Shown here: in pieces, positions 11,086 through 28,520 of the stretch
Layout: every line of letters begins with the position of its first letter
Position numbering within the stretch: the stretch's first letter is position 1
Assembly: GCF_011075055.1 (NCBI RefSeq)
Contig: NC_058139.1
Location: forward strand, 18,869,584 to 18,933,583
Reading direction: 5' to 3'
Length of the DNA: 64,000 nt
Source: Mangifera indica
Taxonomy: Eukaryota > Streptophyta > Magnoliopsida > Sapindales > Anacardiaceae
Notes under the pieces: model-generated
Database searches by the model: none
What the model was told of the DNA's origin: nothing
The model's input: the letters and a program-made list of their open reading frames with translations, nothing else
Position numbers and translations under genes: made by a program

Positions 11086-12944
11086 AATTGTAACTTTAGA
11101 AATTAAACAAAATTTCAGAGGCACATACAACTATAAAGCATAGCATGAGCATGATTAGAAGCCAACCAGGGTGTACGATTGGCACCATGCAAAGGTCACA
11201 GCTGGACAACAGATGTCTAGCCATGCACCAACACATAGTGCCATGGAGATGCCACCTGGCACCCACCATGCATGGTTGGGACCAAGTTGTGCATGGTAGT
11301 TTTTCCAACACTAATTTTTTGGGTTCTCCCAACAATGGAAAATCTAGAAAACTTCTTACTTTTTGGCAAGCCAATCATTGAGGTGAGGGAATACAACATG
11401 TAAATCATACTCACACTAGTGGTAACCCTCGAATCATGCAAACAACACAAGTTGAATGTGATTTTGTGCAACAATACGAAACCTATGGCATTCAACCAAA
11501 ATTAACCTATATATATCAACAAAACTCAAAAAAAATTCAGGAAGCATCACTTAGTAATTTAACACAGTTTACATTGTACATGATACTCAATAAATTGTGC
11601 AATAACATGATTGCAAATTATCTTTACCATTTCAATCCTGATTAATTCCAATTACATGCAACCAACATATAAAATTAATCAAAAAAACTGTAGGTATCAT
11701 TTTCATGAAAATTATTGTAAACATTGGTTCTAACACCATTGCAAGGTTTTTTAGGGCGTTGATAACCAACAACACTACAAAATTAAAATTTAAAAATCAA
11801 ACAATCCTGAAAACCCCAACTAGGATACCCATTTTAAACATAAAATTCATGAAACATGCAAAAACACTCGTAGGGTATTTTAGATTATATACATGCATTG
11901 ACAACTCCTTCAAACTTTATGTGGCTTAAAACAGGATGTTATCCAACCCTCACGAGGTGACATCTTAATATCCACATAGAGCACGAACATGAAAGAGAGA
12001 AAATCCAAATGAAAAAGTTGTTAGGGCTTTTTAGTTGGATAAGTGTGTTCATGGAAGAATGAGAGACAACAAAAAGTGGTTAAGGTTTCCATGTTTTTTC
12101 TATTGTTTTTAATTGCTAACTCACTCTTTTATTTATATGTGTAGGTGTCTGAGCACAGTTGGAATTTCAACCAAGCACGACACTCATCAACACACATGCA
12201 AGACTAGCATGTAAAAATACACAGTCGACATTTCACCAAACCATTTGCATGATTGATATCATATGTGTATACTAGTTAGCATAACCAAAAGCTTGCACAG
12301 TTGACAACACATGTGTGTGTCAATTGGCATATCTTTTAATCATGGTATCGGTCAATATCATGCATTTGCATGGTCAACACCATCCTACCAAGTGCATGGT
12401 TGGCATAATAAGGTGCATGGTTATACACTTGGTCAAAACATGGTCAATTGGATCCTCTCAACCCTAAACAGCAAACCCAGTTCATTCATAATCTTTCTTG
12501 ACCCTAAACACAAGGATTGCCAATAAACAATCCTCACCTTTAAGTTTGATTCAATTTTTTTATACGTATGACTCATAACCTCTTTATAAGTTGGTAGTTT
12601 TTAGATCCAAATTAAATTTGAATATGGACCAAGATTGGTCTCTAGTAAAACATCATGATCATTTAGACGATAGAGTGTCAGCAGACATTTCTTAAGCTTT
12701 TACAATATCATAGTTACGTGCAATTCAATTCTTTCATCAACCAATATCTCTTGAGGTTGTGACATAGAAGTATGTCTATCTCAGTGGTTCCTTGATACAA
12801 ACTGATACACATCAATGACTAACATGGATTAGGCTACGACTTTATCCCAATGTGGTCACGAATTCAAGCAATCATAGATGTCATTCAATATTCTTATATG
12901 AGATATTTTTTCTTGTGCTCAAAAGTGATATATCTTTTATTGAT
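11086..12944. other. Repeat-derived DNA without coding capacity
   Basis: Short overlapping frames on both strands (for example 11096-11495) have no protein-like composition. The phrase tgcatggttgg recurs loosely (near 11267 and 12396). On the minus strand it directly continues the duplicated LTR-like unit at 12951-14173 and may be part of the same element. Confidence 0.4.
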
Positions 12945-12950
12945 CAATTA

Positions 12951-14173
12951 TAGTTTCCATGTATCCTACAATATGACCAATTACTACCTTTATAATTACC
13001 CTAATTACGGTGGCATGTTGGAAAGCATTAGACCATACTGATCCTTACACGAAACAATCTGGTGACCTCAAATCAAAGGATCACATGCACCTATGATATT
13101 TAGAGGATTTATTTCATAGATATTGAAGTAACCATACATATAGATATCCTATAGTAAGGTTAGTTTGGTAAACATATTTACAACGTGCACCAATGTATTG
13201 CACTATGTTGTCTATAACAGCTTCGATACATGAGAATTGTCACCATTTTTAGTAGGGTCGCTTAATACTATGATAATCCTATCATCGTTACATGTGTCGT
13301 CGTTCATTACAATGTCAAGATTATGAAATTTTCTAGAATGGTCACTTAATGAACACATAGGGTTCATATGATCAGTCATATGATCCCCTTATCACAGTTC
13401 TATCATTCTAAGGTTATGTTATTCGCACTATCATAAAATTAGTCACCTATAAATAAAATAACAATAAATCTATTTTATAAATGATTAATATAAAATTACA
13501 TCCACAAATATCAAATGCGACTAGCTCTAAGGCACTTACTCTAATAGATGAATTCTTTATTAATTTACTATAGTCTTTATGTATCTCATGATATGGTCAA
13601 TACTATCTTTATGGTTATCCTAATCATGGTGGCATATTGGATAATGTCAAAATATACCGATCTTTATACAAGACATTCTGGTGACCTTAAATCGAATGAT
13701 CACATGCACTCGTGGTGTTAGAGGATATATTCCATAGACATTACAATAAACATTCATATAGAAATCCTCTAGACAAGTCAGTCCAATAAACACGTCTATA
13801 ATGTGCACTCATGTATTACATCAAACTGTCGATGAACAACTTCAATACATGAGAATTGTCTCCACCTTTTGATAAGGTTGCTTAATATTGTAATAATTCA
13901 ATCACCATTACAAGTGACATTGGCATAATAATGTTACAATTATGGATATTTCTAGAATTACCATTTAATGTGCACGTACAGCTCCCACTATCAATCGTTT
14001 GATCCTTTATCATAGTTTTACCATCCTAAAGGCATATTATTCATTCGATCATATTCAAGTGAAACATATATTAATTGAATAATAATAAATCACTTTTTAT
14101 TAATAATTAATCATAAAATTACAATTATAAATGTCAAATTTGATGGTTCTAGAGCAGTTACTCTAACAAAGAC
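12951..14173 (-). repeat. Two diverged ~620-bp direct repeats, LTR-derived
   Basis: The segment from 12951 (tagtttccatgtatcctaca) is repeated from 13571 (tagtctttatgtatctcatg) along its whole length. Shared landmarks include ggtggcat.ttgga, ctggtgacct.aaatc.aa, gatcacatgcac, catgagaattgtc and cttactctaa. On the minus strand the outer unit starts TGTTAGAGTAACTGCTCTAG at 14173. That resembles the start of the solo LTR at 44216 (TATTAGAATATGCTCTAAAA), and both contain a gatcctttga.ttgag phrase. I therefore read it as LTR material whose 5' portion was tandemly duplicated. No coding sequence. Confidence 0.6.
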
Positions 14174-16611
14174 TAGTGAGCAATCTTATATAGTCACTAG
14201 GAAAACATCAATTACACCATATCAAAGTGTACTATACTATATAAACCCTTCTATATTAACTAATAATATTTTAACATATAATTTATTATTAAACTTATAT
14301 TTTATGTTAAATACGGATGAACCACACTAATAAAAATATTCTTACACATGAGGCTTGATTGTTTTATATTATTAGAATTTGTGAATGAAATTGCTAAAAA
14401 AAAAAAACTTTGTATTTGAACAAAAGTAACTAGAAAATATTGTGTGAGAGTTGTTTGTTCTATTTTGAGTTAGATTCACAATATACTAAACCAAATGAAG
14501 ATTTCAATGAAGGTTGAAATGATATATTAATTGACGAATCTACGAAATTGGGTTTTTGAATGTTGGTTTATAAAAGAGTTGATCACATAACATCTAGTTA
14601 ATGAAAATTTTCATTGTTTCTTCATATTAAGGTTGGTGAAGTCTTTTATTACCATAAAAGGGTTGATGTTCTCGATATCATCTCGAACAGTTTCCAGAAA
14701 TGGCAAAACATGGTCTTGATTGAGTTTACATTTAATTGTTTACTTTTAATTTATCAGGATTTTATGTTAAATCTCTAGTAGTATTAGTGAACTTAGATTA
14801 AAAGGAACTGATTTTTCCCCATGGGTCAGGTTGCCCCGCAGCCTAGCTTGAAGTAAGGCGAGATAACACGACCCACTATTATAGTAGGTCGTGTCAGATT
14901 CATGGGTCTTCTAGGCCATGTCACTGGCCTAGCCTTTAGGCTCGCGAGCCAAGCTAGCCTAGTTTGGCTGGCCCAACACTGTATTTGACCATTAAAAATT
15001 TAAAAAAAATTAGAAAAATTATTTACAGTTTAAGTTATAGTTTAGGCGATTTTCAAACCATAAACCGTATTTTTTTTAAAAACATATTTAATAAAAAAAA
15101 TTCAAGAACCAATTAGATGTATATTCACTTTATCATTTTCTTTACATGCTTATTGTATAAGTATTTTATATTTATTTTACACGTATATTTTATATTTGAA
15201 AAAACTATAATTCAAATATAATTTATTAAGTACAATATATTTAACATTGAATAACTTTTTATTGGTTTAACCCAGGTCAAATCATATTTTTTCAGTTTGA
15301 TTTGATTTAATTTGAAATCTAAAATAATTTAATTTTTTTAATAAAATTTTTAAAATATGTTTTTTAATTTGGTTTGAAAAAATTTATAAACTGCACCAAA
15401 CCAGACCAAAAATTTATAAATTTATATTAGACTATCACCAAACCAAAAATTAATATCAAAAATTTTATTTGTTTTATCTAAATTGTAAAAAGCATATTAT
15501 CTCAAATATTTTTATGTGAATTTATTTTTTTCATAATTATTTTAAATTCTAAACCTATCTAATGCATTTTTTTTTATGTATTTATAATTTGTGTCAAAAA
15601 TTGCAAAAACAATAACTTCTAAATGATTTTCACCACAAGAGGACCAAATGCCATTTAGAATGACCGGGGGGTGGATTCAACTCAGCTTGAACTAGTCAAT
15701 TTCGCTTGGATTCTAGCTTAACAGTTTAGTTTAACGTTGATTTGATTGTTTATTTGTTAACATTATTCATCCTAATGGCAACATTATTCACCTCTCAAAT
15801 AACCTTCTAGTGACATAATGCATCAACTCAAATAAGTTCAAGATCAATATTATAATTTTAATCAGAACTTATATCAACCCTAAGTTTGGCTTAGTTTGGC
15901 TTAGCTAGATCGAATCCAACCTTAAGAATGAGCAAACTTGGTTCCATAATTAGTAGGATTGATTTCTCTAAGTGATATACTATCAAAGTAAGTTTATTTT
16001 TATATTAAAATAATTCAAATTATTTATCTAATGATTAATTATACAAAATTGTTTTCAATAATATTTTTAATATTTATTTAAATAATTAACCGACCAATCA
16101 CTAGTTAAACCAAACTAATTCTTTCTACAAGTTGATATTTGATCCATTCTAAAAACATAGCCTGTATTATAAAAAAAAAACCAAGTCGAGTTATTTTCTA
16201 CAACACAATCAATGTCAAGCTTTAAAAATTCAATTGTCTGGGTTTAGCCCAAGTTGCCCAGCCCAGTGTTTGAATTATATAAGTTAATAATAATAAAACT
16301 ATATATATCTAATTTTCAGTACTTAATTAAGTATTCAAATAATATATATAATTAAGTAATTTTGAATTGAAGTAAATATGATTTATTTTTCTTTTGAAAA
16401 ATATTATCCATTTGAGTAACAAAATGTTATCCATTCAAGTTATTCACTTTTTCCATATGAAATGTTATTCATGCACTTTTTCCATATGAAATACATTGGA
16501 GGAAACTAATATATGAATTTCTTAAACTGAAATATTTGTGGATGATTATGGAGGATGCCAAATGAATTTGAAATTGCCAAGTGGCAAGACTCTTGATTAG
16601 CTCTTTAATAA
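14174..16611. other. AT-rich intergenic DNA
   Basis: No gene is seen. A GC-richer island at 14830-14970 (cctagctt, ggcctagcc, and the hairpin cacgacccac/gtaggtcgtg) looks like part of a decayed DNA transposon. A related gcccaagttgcccagccca phrase lies near 16249. Confidence 0.45.
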
Positions 16612-16842
16612 GGTACTCTAACTCGGTCTAATAACTAACGGTTCAGGAATGATCAACCAAAGCCTGATCTGTGTAACTAAATCTCAACAAACCCAGTCAA
16701 ATGGCCATAAAAACTTCAAGGCAGTTGCGACCTATTCAGCATAAAACCCTTTTTCTTTTTTTAAGTATTTTGGTTTGCTTGTTGCTTTAGTTTTATCAAG
16801 GAAGAAGACAGGAGATTGAGAGTTGAAAAGAAAGTTGGGAGT
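16612..16842 (+). promoter_or_regulatory. Upstream region of the USP gene, duplicated at 18490-18752
   Basis: Phrases such as ctaataactaacggttcag, cctgatct.tg.aactaaat, gtcaaatggc, aaaaacttca.ggcagttg and the leader gaagaagacaggagattgag recur in inverted orientation downstream. The two promoters have since diverged, with different sequence between 16740 and 16760. No TATA box is called with confidence. Confidence 0.5.
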
Positions 16843-17585
16843 ATGGGGGATACAGCGAAACCATTGATGATGGTGGCGGTAGACAACAGCAACCATAGCT
16901 TCTATGCATTAGAGTGGGCTCTTGATAATTTCTTTGCTAAAGTTGGTTCCAATCATCTCTTCAGGCTCATTGTTATTCATGCTCGACCCTCTCCCAATGC
17001 TCTTTTTGGATTCGGAGGACCCGGAACCAGTAATAAATAATGCATCCATCTTTCTTCAGGCTTTTAGTTCTTGATAATGTATCTCAATGTCACGTACTGT
17101 GTATTAAAATTCTGATTTTTCGTGCAAAACGCAGCCTCTACTGATGTTATATCCCTGATGGATGCTGATGCGAAGAAAGCAGCACAAAAGGTCATTGAAA
17201 GGGTCAAGGACGCATGCGGCAGGCGATCGGTAAGCTGAACCAAGACTTATATTTCTCAGAATTTGAGAATTATGCGATCAGATCTTTATGTATATCCATT
17301 GATTGTTGATAGGTTAGTAATGTGCCAGTACAATCAATGGAGGGTGATCCTAGAGATGTTATCACTGAAGCCGTAGATAAACACCATGCAGATATTTTGG
17401 TCCTTGGAAGCCACGGCTATGGCGCTGTCAAAAGGTAAAGATAATCGAAGATAACTTTGTCCACTATTGTTATTTACGTTTATTTATCTGCTCTCTGCCG
17501 CAGGGCTGTTCTGGGCAGCGTAAGTGACTACTGTGCTCACCATTGTAGCTGCTCAATAATGATTGTGAAAAAGCCCAAGTCCTAA
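16843..17585 (+). CDS. Universal stress protein A-like protein, 4 exons
   Basis: Exons by splice sites and frame: 16843-17029, 17135-17229, 17313-17434 and 17504-17585, 486 nt, 161 residues. The protein starts MGDTAKPLMMVAVDNSNHSF, with the VAVD strand and downstream Ser typical of the USP fold. It contains LVLGSHGYGAVKRAVLGS, the G-x2-G-x9-G-S nucleotide-binding signature of ATP-binding USPs, and ends IMIVKKPKS. Size and architecture match single-domain plant USPs, which are soluble, often dimeric, and involved in abiotic stress and hypoxia responses. The ATG at 16843 is preferred because the in-frame extension upstream lacks an ATG. An inverted, disabled copy of exon 1 and the promoter lies about 0.65 kb downstream. 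No lesion is seen in the coding exons. Confidence 0.92.
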
Positions 17586-18224
17586 GCCGAAGCCACTCTG
17601 TTTTCGTTTTAATAATGGCTTACTATTTCATTTCAAATTCAATTCAATGTTACTTAGCTCCGTTTTACGTTCCGGGGATGGATCGTTCAGTTACTGAGTT
17701 TATAATTTCTAGGTAATCTGATTAGATGAATAATGAAGATTGTTTCTGATTTTTCCCTATTCCACAAATCAATAACACTTAATTATTCATAATCATGCAC
17801 ACTTACGCTTCTTGGTTCGTCCTTATTAAATTTTATATATACACTTTTAATAAATAATTAGATATATAAATAATATATCATTATTTAATAAATAATATTT
17901 TGTATATTTATTTTAGATACATAAATATATACATATTTATGTATATTATCATATGATTAAGTGTTATTTTATTTTTAATTCAAAATTATATAATTGTGTA
18001 ATAACATATATAAATTTATATATATTTATGTACCTAAAGTAGATATATATAATATTATTATTATTTGATTAAATAATTTTAAATTAAGTATAAAATAAAA
18101 ACTTATATAAATATACTATGCATTATAGTACCCTCAGAGATCTAGAACATAAGATCTCCATATTTCGATAGAACATGAGAACTAAAAGCTTGAAGGAAGA
18201 TGGAAGCATCATTGCTTAGAGCAA
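17586..18224. other. 3' flank of the USP gene plus dispersed AT-rich repeat copy 2
   Basis: The 3' untranslated region probably ends within 17600-17800. From about 17830 to 18110 lies a copy of the AT-rich family seen at 3510, with the same tcaaaattat core and catatgat. It forms the spacer between the two arms of the inverted USP duplication. Confidence 0.5.
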
Positions 18225-18752
18225 AAAAAAAAGATGGATGTATTATTTATTATTGGTTCCGGGTCCTCCGAATCCAAAAAGTGCATTGGGAGAGGGTCGA
18301 GCATGAATAACAATGAGCCTGAAGAGATGATTGGAACCAACTTTAGCAAAGAAATTATCAAGAGCCCACTCTAATGCATAGAAGCTATGGTTGCTATTGT
18401 CTACAGCCACCATCATCAATGGTTTCGCCGTATCCCCATACTCCTAACTTTCTTTTCAACTCTCAATCTCCTGCTTTCTTCCTTGATAAAACTAAAGCAA
18501 CAAGCAAACCAAAATACCTTTTCAAAAAAAAAAAAAAAAATTAGGGATTAGAATATTTCAGTGAATCTGCTTACTATCTGGGGACTGACTGAAATGTGTC
18601 GAATGGAGCCATGCCCTGGTGGCAACTGCCGTGAAGTTTTTACAGCCATTTGACTTTCTTTGTGAAACGGACGGTTGAGATTTAGTTGCATAGATCAGGC
18701 TATGGTGGATCGTTGCTGAACTGTTAGTTAGTAGACCAAGTTAGATTACTTT
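18225..18752 (-). pseudogene. Inverted, truncated copy of USP promoter and exon 1
   Basis: On the minus strand this repeats the USP upstream region, leader, ATG (near 18444) and all of exon 1, running a little into intron 1 before the homology stops near 18230. Two changes disable it. A G is missing from the run after the ATG (GGGG for GGGGG), giving a stop seven codons on. The exon-1 donor AGTAATAA has become AATAATAA, losing the GT. Exons 2-4 are absent. The copy converges on the parent gene. Confidence 0.9.
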
Positions 18753-18754
18753 AA

Positions 18755-19236
18755 GGGTGCGTTTGGTTGACGGTTTTTAAGTTTACCTTGGTAATCTATC
18801 TTTTATTTCTTTATTTGTTTTATCAGTAATAAAATATTACAATAATCTTCTATTACCAATATTGACGTGATAGGTAATATAAGTGGTAATCTGATTACCA
18901 CTTTTATCTTAGGTATTTAAAGATTACTAGGGTAATCTTGAGTTTATTATAGAAAAATTATTATTTATTAATTTTTTGAGATAAAAATAAATTTATTTTT
19001 AATTAATATGACAAATAATATAAAAAATATTTAAAAATAATTATATTTAAAGGCATCTAAGCAAAATATTTACTAGTAATTTTTTATTACCTTTAACCAA
19101 ACACAATAATTATTTATACCTATCAAATTTTATCAAACATAGTAATCATTTATACCCAGTAATCTTCTAAGTAATCTATCTTCAAGATAATCTTTTTTAT
19201 TTTAGTAATCAAATATTACCCAAACCAAACACCCCC
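18755..19236. mobile_element. PIF/Harbinger (Tourist-like) MITE, 482 bp
   Basis: The element begins GGGTGCGTTTGGTT and ends AACCAAACACCCCC, giving inverted termini, and is flanked by TAA at 18752-18754 and 19237-19239. TIRs of the GGG..GTTTGG type with a 3-bp TAA duplication are diagnostic of Tourist-like MITEs. The interior is AT-rich with repeated ggtaat/attacc phrases and no coding capacity. It abuts the far end of the inverted USP copy exactly. Confidence 0.85.
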
Positions 19237-19239
19237 TAA

Positions 19240-19962
19240 GACTAATCAAGAGTGTTGTCATGCCAATTGGCAATTTGAAATTCAATTTGGCTGATAAATT
19301 ATCAATTTTTTAGCAGTCAGGGCTACTCGGGATTTAACATCTACATTGATTAATATATTTATAATTTTCGAAAATTATTAAAAATTATCCTATTAAAGGA
19401 TTTTTATTTTTAAGGAATTGTAGAAGGCTATATGAAACAAAATTATAAATAAGAAGAGGAAATTGAGGGATTTTGATTTAAAAAATGAATAGATAACCGT
19501 TGGATCTCACCCTCACAGCCTTCAAGTTAAAGCAAGACGTAATACAAGAAAAGTGTACCGAAAGATATGATTGGTTAACTTAGCCACATTGAAAAGTGGC
19601 ACACTTTCACATCCGCCAACATCATTCTCCCTCACATGGCCCACTGTGACCCCTACATTACAACAACAGAAACACTTTTTTAACCTTAAACTAAGATGCT
19701 TTTGGGTTTTTTTTTTTAATATTTTTTTCTTCTGCCGCCAACGAAATTTTTAAACAAATAAATAAGTTTCAATATTTATCCTTAAAAAAATAAAATAAAA
19801 GTAATACTTGTTTGAGTTCATTAGAAAGATAGTACTAATAATCCCATCAACACTATTTTTGACATTAAAGATGTTTATTCGGTGATTACAAAAAAAAATA
19901 TTTAAAAATTTAATTTAATACGAAACTAAAACATTTGTGTATAAAACAATGAATCGACAAAT
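19240..19962. other. Intergenic, nothing recognised
   Basis: Short frames such as 19571-19753 have low-complexity composition and no similarity I know. Confidence 0.5.
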
Positions 19963-19971
19963 TTAATTTTA

Positions 19972-20721
19972 GGGAAAAGGAATATATTTCACCCTAATTT
20001 TTGTCTAATCTTAAAATCATATTTACGATAGATAAAAAATCTAAACACTCTTTTATAAATTAATTACTATGCAAATTTTTAATTAAAAGCAGAGATAAAA
20101 TCATCATTTTACCTATAAACCTTAAAACTTTAAAATTTATATCATTTCCTCATTTCCCTCGAAATTTTAAAAACTAATACTTCAACCCATTCTTAAAGTT
20201 TGAAAAATTTAGATTTTACTTTTAAGATTTGTTTCTTTCTCTGACCATTATCATTTCAATCGATGATCGATGTTTTCCACCTATCTTCCAGATTTAGCTA
20301 CGAAAGACAATTGTCCAAATATGACGATGAAGCGTCGTCCTTTGTTATCGAGTCTTCCTAATCTGGATAACACTTTATCGTTCAAATTTAGACGACGAAC
20401 AGTCATCCTTCATCAAAGAAGACATTCGTTTTTTCTTGATTGTCGATCGGTTTCCTAAGCCACCAGAGATGAAACCTAAAAAGGGAGAAAAGTCAATTTT
20501 TCAAAATTTAATTATGGGGATTAAATGTGAGTTTTCTAAACTAAGGAAGAGAAATAATATAAATTTTTTAAGTTTTTCGGTTTATGGGTAAAATGATAAA
20601 TTTACTCCTGTTTCTAACTGAAAATTTAGACAACAATTAACTCATGAGTGAATATTTGAATTTTTCATCTGTTATAAATATGATTTTGAATTTAGACTAA
20701 AACTTAGTTGAAAAATTGTCC
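19972..20721. mobile_element. Non-autonomous MULE-like element, 750 bp, perfect 9-bp TSD
   Basis: It is flanked by TTAATTTTA at 19963-19971 and again at 20722-20730, the 9-bp target duplication typical of Mutator-like elements. The left end starts GGGAAAAGG and the right end finishes TTGTCC. Long inverted termini of about 90 bases can be followed through phrases such as tcaaaatcatattta(t/c) and gat(a/g)aaaaat. The interior has no transposase; a 62-codon frame at 20270-20458 lies over the inverted middle. The interior plan (acccttaaaactt and tttaaaaactaat, then the same inverted) is shared with 33592-34410 and 54595-55483. Confidence 0.85.
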
Positions 20722-20730
20722 TTAATTTTA

Positions 20731-21503
20731 TTAAGAGTATAAAACAATTTTTTCTATTTATTGTAACTGATTATAACTTGCATTTATTCCAACCTTGTCA
20801 ATGTGCCCACGTGAAGTTTGGAGACCATATAGGTAATTTCCAGTGTAATCAAATTCAAAACAAACATTTTCCACAATTTTGTGTATAAAGACAAGGCTAC
20901 TTCTGTCATTGAAAATCTTATAGAGTTCAGAATCTGTAACATGGCAAGGACAAAATGGTCATTCTACAAAATCAACATAGCCGTTCAATAATTTTGAAAA
21001 TACAACATACCGAGTATATTATAAATGAATCTGGCTATCATCATCGTCGTCTCCTACTCTTACAGAGTTTATAAAATAAAATTAAAAAAAATATCAAAAT
21101 TAGGGTTTTACTTTTGCTTTTAATTTATCTTTTCAGATCTGATCATTACGTTAATGTCGCCCCATTTTTAATCTCAGATCTCATTCTACTGTCTCAATTC
21201 GGTAATTTTCTCTCCATTGCACGTCGATCATTGAAATGTTGAAACTGTTTACGAATTTGTTCCGATTTGTGTTTTAGATTGATACAACAATTCGTTGATT
21301 TCAACGCTTTCATGCTTGTCTTTGAATTCGGATTCTCTCCTCCTTGTAAGTATTGGTGAAATTGTAACCGTTCAATTTGACAAGGATGATGATCTTGTTG
21401 TTGGTGTTTTTTTTTTTTAATTTTCTTTTTTTTGGATATGGATGAAGTGTTGTCGTTTAAAAGATCTTGAAAGTTGGCTCCGCAAAGGCGCTCGCAGCGC
21501 CAC
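20731..21503 (+). other. Promoter and 5' leader region of Kinesin-13A
   Basis: There is no separate gene here. Pyrimidine-rich and TA-rich DNA around 20990-21180 precedes the start. A short upstream reading frame (ATG at 21437, stop about ten codons on) precedes the main ATG at 21504 and may lie in the leader; whether the leader is spliced is not clear. Confidence 0.45.
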
Positions 21504-26896
<5,393 letters not shown>

Positions 26897-27799
26897 GGCG
26901 ACACTTGACTGCCTACTATCTTGTAATTCTTCTCTCTTGTATTATATTACTATATGATTTTCTCATTATTGAACTATTTTTGTTTATTATGCTGTAAATG
27001 GCTCCATGGTTGAGGTCAAAATTGTACTTATGCTAAATAATGTCTTTTTTCAAAATTTACGCTGGTTCTAGCAGTGAAAACAGAGGTAGCAGTGTATAAG
27101 AATATATTATGTGTGAGGAAAAGAGATATTGCAGGGCCAGGCATAATGTTGGCTATCACATCCAGAATTGTGGGTTTATATGTATGACAGTGGTGAAGCT
27201 GTCTGTTTGTTGGTGAGGGGTGGATTGTAAATTGTGTTATTATGTAGATGTATGCTTTCTGAGTTTTTTTTTTTCTTTTTTGGGATTTGTGACCGTGGGA
27301 TGTTGGTGACGGGGGAATCTTTACTGAAGAATATTTTCTAGGTAACGAAAGAAGGGTGATAATAGATAAAATTCTCTGGATATTCATTTTTGTTAATCTA
27401 AAAAGTCACTATTGGCGTTGGTTTACTTTGGAATAGAGGCTTGGCTTGAGCATCGCCAACTTGATTGTTAGAGACCACTGCAAGATCCACCGACCAATAT
27501 GTACAAAATAATAAGAATATTATTAGTTATTTTATATTTACATCTTTATGAGAACTAGCATTATTTGGATGGCATGACTAATATGAGACAAATGATTGAG
27601 TAATATTATATATACCTATTTTAGATATATTTATGTGTGTTATTATGTAATTGAATGTTATTTTATCTTTAATTCAAAATTATTCAATCACATGATAATA
27701 TATATAAATGGATATATACATTTGTTGCAAATAAGAAGTATAAATTTGTTAATTTAATTATAAATTACTAATTAACCCTTTTTTAACAATTATGTATAC
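26897..27799. other. 3' flank of Kinesin-13A and AT-rich repeat copy 3
   Basis: Gene 3' UTR material reaches perhaps 27100. From about 27600 to 27720 the AT-rich family core (attcaaaattattcaatcac) recurs. The 119-codon minus-strand frame at 27028-27387 has no recognisable protein character. Confidence 0.45.
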
Positions 27800-28520
27800 A
27801 TTCATACAGAAAACCAAAATTTGATGGTATGCCATTTAGAAAGCTGATTTTTTTTACTTGTCTCCCCAAAGTTTAGAAACATTACCCCTGCACCCTTGTC
27901 TTCCAACATTTTCATAACAAACTCTAGCAACTTCTCCCTCCCTTCATCTCCAATTGATAAAAAAAACCAAAGAACAATGGCTCGATCTTGTTGACTACAA
28001 AAAACCGACATTGTCAACAAAAAAACCAAGAAACTGAGCTGACAACAAACCCAAGAATTGAGTCAATGTCTTTATGTGTAAATCTGAAGAGGGAGAGGGT
28101 GGAGGAATCAACCCTTTCATTCCTCTTCGGCGCAGCGTCATCAACCATTGAAGAAGAGGGCCCATGATACTACAAAAATAAGGAAGGATCGACTTTCTTT
28201 CTCATTTTTAGTTGGAAATCATGATAAAAGCGATAGAAATACCATCAAGAAGAGAAAATGTGTTAACAAGATGATTAACAATGCAACAAAATAAATGCAT
28301 TTTATGAGAATATAACTGTAATATTTTGAAATTTAAGATTGTAATAATTGATAAAATGATAAAACCCTATAAGGGAGAAGGGGGGGTAAGGGAAAATAAG
28401 TTTTTAAAATTAACTTATGAGAAAATTGTTATTTTTTAAAACTAAACTTAAAAAATAGATAAATTTTTTTCAATAAATTTAAATAACAGATAAATATTTG
28501 AATTTTCGAAAGTTAACAGG
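27800..28520. mobile_element. Probable decayed MULE-like relic
   Basis: The 28380-28510 segment (gagaagggggggtaaggg, tttttaaaactaaac, acagataaatatttgaatt) matches the right-hand part of the complete MULE-like elements, and 27850-27960 resembles their C-rich interior. Neither terminal repeat nor target duplication could be fixed. Confidence 0.4.

Noticed and set aside
11096..11495. Overlapping open frames on both strands of about 80-90 codons
   Set aside because: Three frames compete over the same repeat-derived DNA and none resembles a protein family.
14836..14965. GC-rich hairpin cacgacccac..gtaggtcgtg as a possible structured RNA or tRNA
   Set aside because: The A- and B-box pattern and cloverleaf are absent, and the surrounding ggcctagcc-type phrases fit decayed transposon sequence better.
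27028..27387. Minus-strand 119-codon open frame downstream of Kinesin-13A
   Set aside because: Its composition is low-complexity, it lies in the 3' flank, and no family or splice context supports it.
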